Below, one piece after another: positions 15,591 through 24,322 of a stretch of 64,000 nt of DNA. Below the pieces are notes generated by a model that saw only the letters and a program-made list of their open reading frames with translations, ran no database searches and was not told the origin of the DNA. The stretch's first letter is position 1; every line of letters begins with the position of its first letter. A program made the position numbers and the translations under genes. The DNA is from Clostridia bacterium (GTDB lineage Bacteria > Bacillota > Clostridia > Christensenellales > Aristaeellaceae): positions 228,603 to 292,602 of the forward strand of contig JAFUFB010000030.1 in NCBI GenBank assembly GCA_017470145.1, in the 5' to 3' direction.

Positions 15591-18500
15591 GCGGCGGGCT
15601 CCTTTTCGATTTCCGCCGTCAGGCGGCGCACCAGCTTCAGCAAGGTCTTCATCAACTCCCGATCCGAGGACAGCTGGGTGCGATACACCATGGCGGGGCG
15701 GCTGTCCCGGGCGAAGTTCAGATCCGGGCTGACCCGCACCATGGCCTGCATCAGCTTCGCCGGATCGGGAATATACTTCTCGTCCAGGCGGAACACCGCG
15801 CCGCCCTTGCCCCGGCTAACCTGGCTGACCCCCAGCCGGTTGCTCATGGCCCGCAGCTGGCTGACATCCAGCAGGGTTTCCACCACCGCCGGCACATCCC
15901 CATAGCGGTCGATGAGCTCGTCTGTCACCTCCGCCCGATCCTGATCCGTCAGGATGGAGGCGATGCGCTTATAGATCTCCATGCGCTGCTTTTCATCAGC
16001 AATATAATCCCCAGGCAGGAAGGCGTCCACCCGTAAATCCACCCGGGTTTCCAGATCCCGCCGGGGGGCCCCCTCGTTCACCTCCGCCAGGGTTTCCTCA
16101 ATCAGCTTACAATACATATCATAGCCCACGGTGGCCAGATGACCATGCTGCTCCGGGCCCAGGATGTTGCCTGCGCCCCGAATCTCCAGATCCCGCATGG
16201 CGATGCGGAAGCCCGCGCCGAATTCCGTAAACTCCCGAATGGCCTCCAGCCGCTGCTGAGCGGTTTCGCTGAGAATCTTATCCATCCGTACCGTGAAATA
16301 GGCATAGGCCTGGCGATTGCTGCGGCCCACCCGGCCCCGCAGCTGATACAGCTGGCTGAGGCCGAAGCGCTCCGCATCATAGACGATGAGGGTATTGGCG
16401 CTGGGCACGTCCAGGCCGCTCTCGATGATGGTGGTGCACAGCAGCACATCATAGCTGCCGGCATAGAAATCCATCATCACATCCTCCAGGGCGTGCTCCT
16501 TCATCTGCCCGTGGGCCACGCCTATCCGGGCCTCGGGCACCAGGGCCCGCAGCCGGGCATAGAAGCTCTCGATGCTGCGCACCCGATTGTACAGAAAATA
16601 GACCTGACCGCCTCGGCCCAGCTCCCGCAGGATGGCGTCCCGAATCACGGCGTCGGAATATTCCATCACCATGGTCTGGACGGGCATCCGCTCCTCCGGC
16701 GGGGTTTCCAGCACGCTCATATCCCGAATGCCCGTCATGGACATATGCAGCGTCCGGGGAATGGGGGTGGCGCTGAGGGTCAGCACGTCCACCTGGCGCT
16801 TCAGGTTCTTGATGGCCTCCTTATGGGCCACGCCGAAGCGCTGCTCCTCGTCCACGATCAGGAGCCCCAGATCCTTAAACTTCACATCCTTCGCCAGCAG
16901 CCGATGGGTGCCCACCAGAATATCGATCTTTCCCTCCGCCAGGTCCGCAAGCACCTGCTTTTGCTCCTTGGCGGTGCGGAAACGGCTGAGGAAATCCACT
17001 CGGGCCCCGGTGTTCCGGAAGCGCTTCAGGATGGTATTGTAATGCTGCTGCACCAGGATGGTGGTAGGTGCCAGCAGGGCCACCTGCTTCCCGTCTACAA
17101 CGGCCTTGAAAGCCGCCCGCAGGCTGACCTCCGTCTTGCCATAGCCCACGTCGCCACACAGCAGCCGGTCCATACTGCGGTCGCTTTCCATGTCAGCCTC
17201 GATCTCCCGGACGCTCTCCCTTTGGTCCGGGGTCAGCTCCCAGGGGAATTCATCCTCGAACTCCCGCTGCCAGGGGGTGGCCTTGCTGAAGGCATAGCCC
17301 GTCCGCTGGCTGCGCTCCGCATAGAGCTTTTTCAGGTCGAAGGCCAGGTGCTTCAGCCCCTCCTTCACCTTGCCCTTCTGCTTCGCCCACTCGCCTCCGC
17401 CCAGGCTGTTCAGCTTCGGGGGCTGAGAAGGATTTCCAATGTACCGCTGGACCCGCTCCAGCTGCTCCACGGGCACATAGAGCTTATCGTTGCCGTTATA
17501 TTGAATCAGCAAATAATCCCGCCAGGTGCCCTCGCTCTGCAGCCGGGTAATGCCCTTATAGATGCCGACGCCGTGATCCTCGTGCACGACAAAATCCCCC
17601 ACCTTCAGCTCCGTAAAGGTGGAGATGCGCTCTCCCGTACGTTTTTTGCTCTTGCTCTTCCGATACCCCTCGCCCCAGATATCCGCATCGCTGACCAGGG
17701 CCAGGTTGCCGCCGGGCATCAGGAAGCCCCGGCTCAGGGTCAGGGGCAGAATCACCGCCCCCTCCTTTGGTAGCGGCGCCTCCGGGTTTTCCAGGAAGGA
17801 GGCTTTCTCCTCCAGCTCCGCCAGATTCTCCGCCAGGCGGCGGCCCCGGGCTTCGCCGCCGCTGAGCAGCAGCATCCGATAGCCCTTTTCCCGCCAGGCC
17901 GCCAGATCGTTTTTCAGCAGGCGAATCTGCCCCTGATAGCCCACCAGACCGCCAGCCCCCAGGTCCACGCTATCCACCGGGCGAACGCCCCCCAGGCCCT
18001 GCAGCATCTCCGTCAGCACCAGCAGGGGCAGGGTTTCCATCTTTCGCCGGAGGGTCTCCCAATCCTGCAGCAGCTCCTCCTGAGGCTGCACCGCCTCGCC
18101 CCGGGCGATGGCGCTCTGCAAATCCTCGCCAAAGCCGGCCAGGCGCTCCTCCGTGCGGCTGCGAATCCGGTCCGGCTCCCACAGCAGCACCACATCCGGC
18201 TGCATCCAGTCCAGGAGGTCCGCGGTGTCCTCCGTCAGCACCGAAATCCAGCTGCGCATCCGCCGAAAGGGGACGCCGCTTTCCACCAGATCCGCGTCTG
18301 CCCGCAAGCGGGCCCGCCGGCGCTCCATCTCGTTGCTTTCCCGGCTCTGATAGGCCGCCTCCCGGGCTTTAGGGGCAATCTGGGTGTCGAAATATTCCTC
18401 GTCCTCGTCGTCCTCCGGCAGGGGCGGCAAATCCGCCAGCAGCCTGGGCGCCTCCTTCGGGGCCACTCCTGCCTCCCGCAGGGCGTTCCGCATCCTTTCC

Positions 18501-19195
18501 GCCGCGGCAGGGCCCTCCTCCGGCGTCAGCAGGGCTTCACAGGCCGGGGTGATTCGAGCTTCCTCCAATCGATCCTGGCTGCGCTGGCTGATGCAGTCAA
18601 AGGAGCGCAGGGAGTCCACCTCGTCATCGAAAAACTCGATGCGGATGCCCTCCTTGCCGGCAGGGGGATACAGATCCAGAATGGCGCCCCGCAGGGCAAA
18701 CTGGCCCTTGCCCTCCACCATGTTCACCCGCTCGTATCCCATCCGCGTCAGGCGGGACACCAGGCTGCTGAGGCTCATCCGATCCCCGGGGCGCAGGGTG
18801 AAGCAGGCCTGCCGGAAGGGCTCCGGCCGGCCCATGCGCTGCATGAGCGCCTCGCCGCTGGTGACCAGCAAGCGGGCCCCCTGGGTCATGGCGGAGAGGG
18901 CTTCCAGCCGCCGCCAGCTGCTTTCCAGGCTGCCAGCGGCTCGGGTCAGGTCGATTTCGCCCCCGGGGAGGCAGGGGCAATCCAGCCCCGTCCACTGGCG
19001 GGCGTCATCCGCCAGGCGGCTGGCCTTCAGGTCGTGCTCCGCCACCAAGAATACTTTTTTTCCCTCCCCGGCCAGCCGGGCGGCCACCGCCGCCGCCAAA
19101 GCCTGGGTGACGCCGGAAAGGGCCAGGGGCTGGCCGGCGGAAGCGCCGCCGATCTTCTCCCACGCCGGGATCGGAATCAAATCTAATAATTTCAA
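15587..19195 (-). CDS. mfd: Transcription-repair coupling factor Mfd
   Basis: A 1202-residue ATP-dependent translocase that removes stalled RNA polymerase and recruits UvrA. The N-terminal UvrB-homology region is followed by the RNA-polymerase-interaction domain (VVHEDHGVGIYKG near residue 525). The helicase core carries GDVGYGKTE and the DEEQ box LIVDEEQRFG, with the TRG motif and the C-terminal UvrA-inhibitory domain after it. The likely start is TTG 19195 with TAGGG upstream. pth-mfd order is a common arrangement in Bacillota. Length and motifs suggest a complete gene. Confidence 0.96.
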   Translation of the reverse strand: MKLLDLIPIPAWEKIGGASAGQPLALSGVTQALAAAVAARLAGEGKKVFLVAEHDLKASRLADDARQWTGLDCPCLPGGEIDLTRAAGSLESSWRRLEALSAMTQGARLLVTSGEALMQRMGRPEPFRQACFTLRPGDRMSLSSLVSRLTRMGYERVNMVEGKGQFALRGAILDLYPPAGKEGIRIEFFDDEVDSLRSFDCISQRSQDRLEEARITPACEALLTPEEGPAAAERMRNALREAGVAPKEAPRLLADLPPLPEDDEDEEYFDTQIAPKAREAAYQSRESNEMERRRARLRADADLVESGVPFRRMRSWISVLTEDTADLLDWMQPDVVLLWEPDRIRSRTEERLAGFGEDLQSAIARGEAVQPQEELLQDWETLRRKMETLPLLVLTEMLQGLGGVRPVDSVDLGAGGLVGYQGQIRLLKNDLAAWREKGYRMLLLSGGEARGRRLAENLAELEEKASFLENPEAPLPKEGAVILPLTLSRGFLMPGGNLALVSDADIWGEGYRKSKSKKRTGERISTFTELKVGDFVVHEDHGVGIYKGITRLQSEGTWRDYLLIQYNGNDKLYVPVEQLERVQRYIGNPSQPPKLNSLGGGEWAKQKGKVKEGLKHLAFDLKKLYAERSQRTGYAFSKATPWQREFEDEFPWELTPDQRESVREIEADMESDRSMDRLLCGDVGYGKTEVSLRAAFKAVVDGKQVALLAPTTILVQQHYNTILKRFRNTGARVDFLSRFRTAKEQKQVLADLAEGKIDILVGTHRLLAKDVKFKDLGLLIVDEEQRFGVAHKEAIKNLKRQVDVLTLSATPIPRTLHMSMTGIRDMSVLETPPEERMPVQTMVMEYSDAVIRDAILRELGRGGQVYFLYNRVRSIESFYARLRALVPEARIGVAHGQMKEHALEDVMMDFYAGSYDVLLCTTIIESGLDVPSANTLIVYDAERFGLSQLYQLRGRVGRSNRQAYAYFTVRMDKILSETAQQRLEAIREFTEFGAGFRIAMRDLEIRGAGNILGPEQHGHLATVGYDMYCKLIEETLAEVNEGAPRRDLETRVDLRVDAFLPGDYIADEKQRMEIYKRIASILTDQDRAEVTDELIDRYGDVPAVVETLLDVSQLRAMSNRLGVSQVSRGKGGAVFRLDEKYIPDPAKLMQAMVRVSPDLNFARDSRPAMVYRTQLSSDRELMKTLLKLVRRLTAEIEKEPAA

Positions 19196-19238
19196 TGTAT
19201 TTTTCCCTACAATTACGCGTATTTATCTTTATACCAGC

Positions 19239-19814
19239 TTACTTCTGATTGCCCAGCTGCATGGCATGATCAATGCCATGGGCCACCCAATCGACGGCGG
19301 CCTCCGCCGCCTTCTGGAAGGCGGCTTCCATCACGGGGCGATCCTCCACCCCCGGCCGGCCCAGCACCCAGTCCGCCAAGTCCTGCCCGGCGGGGCGATC
19401 CCCCACGCCGACCCGGATCCGGGGGAAATCCTGTACCCCCAGATGCTCCACGATGCTGCGCATGCCATTATGGGTACCCGGGCCGCCGCCCCGCCGCACC
19501 CGAACCCGCCCCGGGGGCAGGTCGATATCGTCATAGATCACCAGCAGGTGATCCGGCGTGCAGTGATACCAGCGCATCAGCTTCGCCACGCACTCTCCGC
19601 TGGCGTTCATGAAGGTCTGGGGGGCGCAAAGGACCACCTTCCGGTCCTCCTGGGGGATTTCAGTCAAAAGGCCCTGGAGCATCTTTCGCCCCAGGGTAAC
19701 CTGATAATGCTTTTCCAGCAGGGCCATGGTATCGAACCCTGCGTTATGGCGGGTGTGAGCATATTCCTCTCCGGGGTTGCCCAATCCAACTATGAGGTAT
19801 ACTTCTTTACTCAT
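19239..19814 (-). CDS. pth: Peptidyl-tRNA hydrolase
   Basis: A 191-residue cytosolic enzyme that frees tRNA from peptidyl-tRNA dropped by ribosomes. GLGNPG near the N-terminus, RHNAGF with the catalytic His, the MNASG segment, DDIDLPPG and GGGPGTHNG are all present as in the Pth family. It lies 43 bases upstream of mfd on the same strand. The ribosome site is weak and A/T-rich. Complete and conventional. Confidence 0.95.
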   Translation of the reverse strand: MSKEVYLIVGLGNPGEEYAHTRHNAGFDTMALLEKHYQVTLGRKMLQGLLTEIPQEDRKVVLCAPQTFMNASGECVAKLMRWYHCTPDHLLVIYDDIDLPPGRVRVRRGGGPGTHNGMRSIVEHLGVQDFPRIRVGVGDRPAGQDLADWVLGRPGVEDRPVMEAAFQKAAEAAVDWVAHGIDHAMQLGNQK

Positions 19815-19879
19815 TTTTAACTTTTCTTTTTTGTCATTTTTTCCTGTCCCCCTCCTGGGGACGCTTTTATGAGATTTTC

Positions 19880-19900
19880 AACTCCCCCTCCGGGGGAGTT
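19880..19900. terminator. Hairpin between the Lgt-like gene and pth
   Basis: AACTCCCCC-TCC-GGGGGAGTT is a perfect 9-bp stem 15 bases after the Lgt-like stop. A second smaller stem, GTCCCC/GGGGAC, lies at about 19847-19862. Flanking T-runs are modest, so terminator strength is uncertain. Confidence 0.5.
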
Positions 19901-19914
19901 GACTCATTAGGGTT

Positions 19915-20883
19915 TTAGTTTTTCATCGCCAGGTTCCAGGAAGTAACGCCCATGCCTATGCAGCAAATTGTTTCCAGCAGGTAGGCCATGCCCACGCTGA
20001 GGGTGGGGCTCTTGTCCACGGCAAATTCCAGAATCACGATGATGGGCACCATCAGGAGGAAGATCACCCCGTTCCCGATCAGCTTTTTCTGGGACATGCG
20101 CTGCCCCTCCGGCCTTTTCATCCACCGCAGGATCCCGAAGACCACCAGCCCCAGCAGCACCACAGCCGCCGTCACCTGGCTAACCCGCACGAACAGCCAC
20201 CTTAGGAAATTATCCCGCCGCAGGGCCTCCAGAATGATCTGGGCGCTGCTGTACAGCACCAGGAACATCCGGGCCCGATACCCTTGAGCCAGCCTGCGTC
20301 CATAAGTAATCAAAAGGACGAAGATAATCAGCCCCACCAGGCCTTCCAGCATGAACAGGGCGTAGTTCCATTCTTCCCATTCATTGACCACCGAAAGGGG
20401 GAAGAACTGCAGGGCTTCCACGTCCACCTCCGGGCCGATGCCCTCCCCGATGGAGAATTCTCCAAAGCGGGAAAGAGCAATTCCCAGGGCTCCTGCCGGG
20501 GCCAGGGCATCCAGCAGATCAGCCGTCTTCACCCGGGTCAGCTTTCCCGCCAGCAGCGCCCCCAGGGCCACGCCGCCCACCGCGCCCCAGAAGGCCGCGC
20601 CAGTGGCCGCGCCCCAGATTCGCAGCTCCTCATCCTCAATGTAAAAGAAGTTTTGCAGCCCAATATCCAGGAACAGCTCCCACCGGGCCGCCACATAGAA
20701 CAGCCGCGCCCCCAGGAGCCCCAACACAGCGCTCAGCACCACTGTGGCCAGGCGGGCGCTGGTTTTCAGCCTCCGCCCCTGCCACAGAAAGACGCCCAGG
20801 GCCGCCAGACAGGCAACCCACACGGCCACCGCGTAGGGCGTCATGGGCCGCCCCAGGATATTCCACATCACCGTTTCTTCCAA
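19915..20883 (-). CDS. Divergent Lgt-like (prolipoprotein diacylglyceryl transferase family) membrane protein
   Basis: A 322-residue polytopic membrane protein with about eight hydrophobic segments. LGARLFYV, SRFGEFSIGEGIG and the later EALRRDNFLRWLFVRVSQ resemble the Lgt family, where GRIGNFxNxE and a later Arg-rich strip line the active site. Here the signature Asn and the usual HGG segment are altered (GEFSIGEG, IWGAATGAAFWGA). It may therefore be a paralogue with another lipid-transfer role. The probable TTG start 20883 has AGGAG ten bases upstream. It is followed by pth and mfd. The standard Lgt, if any, is not in the window. Confidence 0.6.
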   Translation of the reverse strand: MEETVMWNILGRPMTPYAVAVWVACLAALGVFLWQGRRLKTSARLATVVLSAVLGLLGARLFYVAARWELFLDIGLQNFFYIEDEELRIWGAATGAAFWGAVGGVALGALLAGKLTRVKTADLLDALAPAGALGIALSRFGEFSIGEGIGPEVDVEALQFFPLSVVNEWEEWNYALFMLEGLVGLIIFVLLITYGRRLAQGYRARMFLVLYSSAQIILEALRRDNFLRWLFVRVSQVTAAVVLLGLVVFGILRWMKRPEGQRMSQKKLIGNGVIFLLMVPIIVILEFAVDKSPTLSVGMAYLLETICCIGMGVTSWNLAMKN

Positions 20884-20922
20884 AGCTTTGTTACTCCTTT
20901 CCCGCGCCCACAGGGGCCGCCA

Positions 20923-21948
20923 TCAATCCGGCAGCCAGGCATCGGCGAAATAGATCAGATCCCGCAGCTGCCGCTTCTTGCCGCTCTTGGGGCAATTCAC
21001 CTTGGCCCAGGTTTCCGTTCCTTTCCGGAACACCAGGGTAGAGGAGGCGCCGCCGTCCAGATTATAAGCGGTTTCGATATCCGGGAAGGAAGCCAGCAAT
21101 TCCACGAACTGGTCCAGCTTCAGCCCAGTGCTGCCCGGATCCTCCGGCCCCTCGCTGGTGATCAGCAGATATTCCAGGGGCCCGGTTTGGCAAATGGCCA
21201 TCCGCTGCGCCGGGCGGTTGGAGGACATCTGGCGGCTGTCATAGCCATAGCGAGGTTCCCCCTCCACCACCAGGGCAGGGCCAAAGGCGAAGGCGTTCAC
21301 TGCGCTGTCGCCCATGTCCAGAATCTTACTATAAATCTCTCCCCAGCTTTCCGCCTCCAGCACCACCAGATTTCCCTGATCGTCAATCACCAGGGTATCC
21401 CGGCCCTGCTCTTCCTTCCAGTTGTTCAGTTTGGCCTCGCTGGTCTTGGCGCTGGGCCGCTTCCAGGCCCCATGATGCAGCACGGGACCATCCACAAAGG
21501 CGACGCCGCCGCTGGAAACATCCGCTTCCAGCACGCCATTCACCGCCACCACCGCCTTGACCCGGCCCGCCAGCTTGCTGCCCAAGACCTTGGTGGTCTT
21601 CGCCAGGGAGTCCTCGGTGGTGACCGTACGAATCTGCGCGGGAGAAGCGATCTTCACCCGGGCGTACATATAATTGGTCTTATAGATGCGCCCCGTTCCC
21701 AAATTCACGGTGATGGAGGGATCTGCGTATCCATAGGGGCTCTTTTCCCCGGGCTGGAAGAGGTAATGCCCTTCATGGGGCCCGATGAAGGGATCCGACT
21801 GGGCCGTCAGGGTCGCAAACTGGCCCCCTTCCGCAGCCGGCAGCTCCAGGGCCATCACCTGATCATCATAGTCCTCCCCCAGGGCCGGCGCTGCCAAGAA
21901 GCACAGGGTCACCAGCCAAAGCAGCGATTTCCGAATCCAGTTTCTCAT
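20923..21948 (-). CDS. Exported phosphodiester glycosidase (NAGPA domain) protein
   Basis: A 341-residue secreted protein with a signal peptide ending near APALGED. The C-terminal region has FAFGPALVV, PAQRMAICQ and NLDGGASSTLVF, hallmark motifs of the NAGPA-type phosphodiester glycosidase domain, which cleaves sugar-1-phosphodiester links. In bacteria such proteins act on wall polymers. The start is ATG 21948 with GGGAGG four bases before it; a longer frame to 22110 overlaps asnA and lacks a site. It sits between asnA and the Lgt-like gene. Teichoic-type substrates are plausible but unproven. Confidence 0.8.
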   Translation of the reverse strand: MRNWIRKSLLWLVTLCFLAAPALGEDYDDQVMALELPAAEGGQFATLTAQSDPFIGPHEGHYLFQPGEKSPYGYADPSITVNLGTGRIYKTNYMYARVKIASPAQIRTVTTEDSLAKTTKVLGSKLAGRVKAVVAVNGVLEADVSSGGVAFVDGPVLHHGAWKRPSAKTSEAKLNNWKEEQGRDTLVIDDQGNLVVLEAESWGEIYSKILDMGDSAVNAFAFGPALVVEGEPRYGYDSRQMSSNRPAQRMAICQTGPLEYLLITSEGPEDPGSTGLKLDQFVELLASFPDIETAYNLDGGASSTLVFRKGTETWAKVNCPKSGKKRQLRDLIYFADAWLPD

Positions 21949-22004
21949 TTTTCCTCCCGACCTGTGTAGGTTCGTCATGCGCACGCGGTAATTCCCCGCC
22001 AGGA

Positions 22005-23009
22005 TCACAGCAGCAGAATGTTCGCCCGATGGCAGGCTTCCACCACTTCCTCCGGCCAGATGCTGGCCTGCACCTCGCCCACATGGGCCTTCCGCAGGAA
22101 ATAAACGCACATCCGGCTCTGGCCAATGCCGCCGCCGATGGTCTGGGGCAGCTCGCCGTTCAGCAGCGCCTTCTGGAAGGGCAGCTCCGCCCGCTCCTCA
22201 CAGCCCCGAATTTTCAACTGGCGCCGCAGGGCCTCCGGATCCACCCGGATGCCCATGCTGGACACCTCCAGGCTCATATCCAGCAGGGGATCATACAGCA
22301 GGATATCCCCGTTCAGGTTCCAGTCGTCATAGTCCGGGGCCCGGCCGTCATGAATCTCGCCGCTTTTCAGCGCGCCACCCACCTGCATCAGGAACACGGC
22401 CCCATATTCCTTCGCCGCCAGGTATTCCCGCCGGCGGGGTGTCTCCTCCGGATACCGATCCTCCAGCTCCTGTGTGGTCACAAAGGTGATCTCATCCGGC
22501 AGCTCCGGCTTGATATGGGGATAATGGGCGCAGACGTATCCTTCCGTCTTCCGCAGGGTCAGATAGATCTTGCGAACGATCTTCCGCAGGAATTCCTCGT
22601 TCCGCTCCTCCGGCGCCATAATCCGCTCCCAGTCCCACTGGTCCACGAAGATGGAGTGGATATTATCCGTCTCCTCGTCCCGACGGATGGCGTTCATGTC
22701 GGTATAGAGCCCTTCCCCCGGCTGGAAGCCATAGGTCTTCAGGGCCTGGCGCTTCCACTTGGCCAGGGAATGAACGATTTCCACCGTGCGGCCCGTTTCC
22801 AGCACATCGAAGGCTACCGGCCGCTCCACGCCGTTCAGGTTATCGTTGAGGCCGCTTTCTGGGGTCACCATGATGGGGGCGGACACCCGGGTCAGGTTCA
22901 GCGCCCGGCTCAGCTCCGCCTCAAAGAAGTCCTTCACCAGCTTGATGGCGATCTCCGTGTCCCGCAGGTCCAGGACCGGATTATAATCCTTGGGAATAAT
23001 CAGATGCAT
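22005..23009 (-). CDS. asnA: Aspartate-ammonia ligase (asparagine synthetase A)
   Basis: A 334-residue class-II-aaRS-like enzyme making Asn from Asp, ammonia and ATP. The length matches E. coli AsnA (about 330). VERPVAFD, HSLAKWKRQAL, YTDMNAIRRDE, HSIFVDQWDWE and the C-terminal GGGIGQSR are diagnostic AsnA stretches. The ATG at 23009 has GGAGG upstream; 13 extra codons upstream are unlikely. It follows the L,D-transpeptidase gene by 16 bases, likely in one transcript. Confidence 0.95.
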   Translation of the reverse strand: MHLIIPKDYNPVLDLRDTEIAIKLVKDFFEAELSRALNLTRVSAPIMVTPESGLNDNLNGVERPVAFDVLETGRTVEIVHSLAKWKRQALKTYGFQPGEGLYTDMNAIRRDEETDNIHSIFVDQWDWERIMAPEERNEEFLRKIVRKIYLTLRKTEGYVCAHYPHIKPELPDEITFVTTQELEDRYPEETPRRREYLAAKEYGAVFLMQVGGALKSGEIHDGRAPDYDDWNLNGDILLYDPLLDMSLEVSSMGIRVDPEALRRQLKIRGCEERAELPFQKALLNGELPQTIGGGIGQSRMCVYFLRKAHVGEVQASIWPEEVVEACHRANILLL

Positions 23010-23025
23010 ATGCCCTTCCTCCTTT

Positions 23026-24168
23026 TTATTTCCGCGCGTTCTTGGCATTCACCGTATCGATGCCCTCCTTCCGCAGCTGCGGGGCGCAGCCGGGGCAGGG
23101 GGTAAGCTTGCTGTAGGGCGTATCCTCCAATTCGCCCCAGGTAAAGGCCGTCATGGGGCGATACTTGGAATTCACCAGCAGGCAATCCGGGGAGCTGTGG
23201 TAATTCTTTCCGCCCTTGGGGTTATAATACAGGGGATAATCCTCGTCCGGGTAGCCCAGCTGGCGGCCCAGCTCGTCCCAGATAATAACCTTGGTCACCG
23301 GCTTACGGCTCAGGTTTTTCCACAGCCATTCAGCGTTGATCCCCTCGGGGGTCTTTTCCTTCTGAATGCGGATGCAGCCATGGCTGGCCTTCTCCCCTAA
23401 GTAGCGCTCGCAGCGGGTATAATCCCGGATTTCCTTGCCGGTGGCCTCGTCCATAGAGATCAGGCAGGGAACCTCATGGAGCATGATGCCGCTGTTGATC
23501 CGCAGGGCTTTATCGCAATACAGGCTGCCGGCCCAGAAGGCCCCCACCCAGCTGACGATGCCGTATTCCCCCGCCGGGGTCTCGTTAAAGGGAGTATCCT
23601 CTCGGGGGAAGCCAGTGGAGCACAGCAGGGTGGAATACAGATGGCCCTGCTTGTATACATACAGCCGCTGCTGCAGCTTGTCAATGACGATGCCATACTC
23701 ATCGTCCACCGGCAGCTCCTGCAGCAGCTTGGTTTCCACATAGCCCTGGAAGCGAGTGGCCCAGACCTGCACCTTGGAGCCCTCCTCCGCCGAGGAATAA
23801 GCCTCGATCAGCGTCCAGTCCCTTTCCTGCCGCAGGACATGGACCCCCTGGCTGGCGCAGGTCACCACGCCCACATAATCCATGCAATCCTTCTCCGGTC
23901 GGGCCCGGACCAGCACCTGATCCCGCTGCTTGCCGGAAAGCACGGTCAGGGGCTGCATCAGCACCTCCCAGACCACATCCTCATCCAGCTCTCCTTCGGA
24001 CATCTGCCAGAAGCAGAAATCATGATCGCAGAGGACTTCGCTGTCTTCATTCGGCGTACGAAACACCAGGTCGTGGGCGGGCAAGGGATCCGCCAGGGCA
24101 GCGGAAAAGAGCGTGATAAAGCCTCCCAGCAGGCCGCTGAGAAAGCGCTGAATCCCTTTCTTTTTCAT
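23026..24168 (-). CDS. Exported L,D-transpeptidase (YkuD) with SH3-like domain
   Basis: A 380-residue wall enzyme. The signal peptide spans about residues 1-27. An SH3-like region comes next, then the YkuD catalytic domain with His263-Gly-Cys265-Ile-Arg, where Cys265 is the nucleophile, and an upstream His at ML-HEVP. YkuD enzymes form 3-3 peptidoglycan cross-links or attach proteins. The C-terminal 70 residues contain three Cys, two of them in a CPGC motif, and may form an extra disulfide-bonded module. The start is ATG 24168 with GGAGG. It is downstream of the SH3/PG-binding gene but separated from it by a strong terminator. Confidence 0.88.
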   Translation of the reverse strand: MKKKGIQRFLSGLLGGFITLFSAALADPLPAHDLVFRTPNEDSEVLCDHDFCFWQMSEGELDEDVVWEVLMQPLTVLSGKQRDQVLVRARPEKDCMDYVGVVTCASQGVHVLRQERDWTLIEAYSSAEEGSKVQVWATRFQGYVETKLLQELPVDDEYGIVIDKLQQRLYVYKQGHLYSTLLCSTGFPREDTPFNETPAGEYGIVSWVGAFWAGSLYCDKALRINSGIMLHEVPCLISMDEATGKEIRDYTRCERYLGEKASHGCIRIQKEKTPEGINAEWLWKNLSRKPVTKVIIWDELGRQLGYPDEDYPLYYNPKGGKNYHSSPDCLLVNSKYRPMTAFTWGELEDTPYSKLTPCPGCAPQLRKEGIDTVNAKNARK

Positions 24169-24249
24169 ACTGCCTCCGTTTTGTAGAAGCTGTTTCGCTG
24201 TATGCACGCGGGTTTTCCCCTCCGCAAATCGAAACAGCTTTTATCTCTC

Positions 24250-24285
24250 TAAAAACGCCGTCGCGTACCGCGGTACGCGACGGCG
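24250..24285 (-). terminator. Terminator of the SH3/PG-binding gene: perfect 30-bp palindrome
   Basis: A perfectly self-complementary 30-base sequence (24256-24285, arms CGCCGTCGCGTACCG) is followed on the minus strand by TTTTT. It lies 38 bases after the stop of the SH3/PG-binding gene. Confidence 0.85.
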
Positions 24286-24322
24286 AGGCTATTATATCCA
24301 ATACAGGACATGCATGTCAATT

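Noticed and set aside
22005-22110. Upstream extension of the phosphodiester glycosidase into asnA
   Set aside because: The extension lacks a ribosome site, and the true start has GGGAGG and a proper signal peptide.
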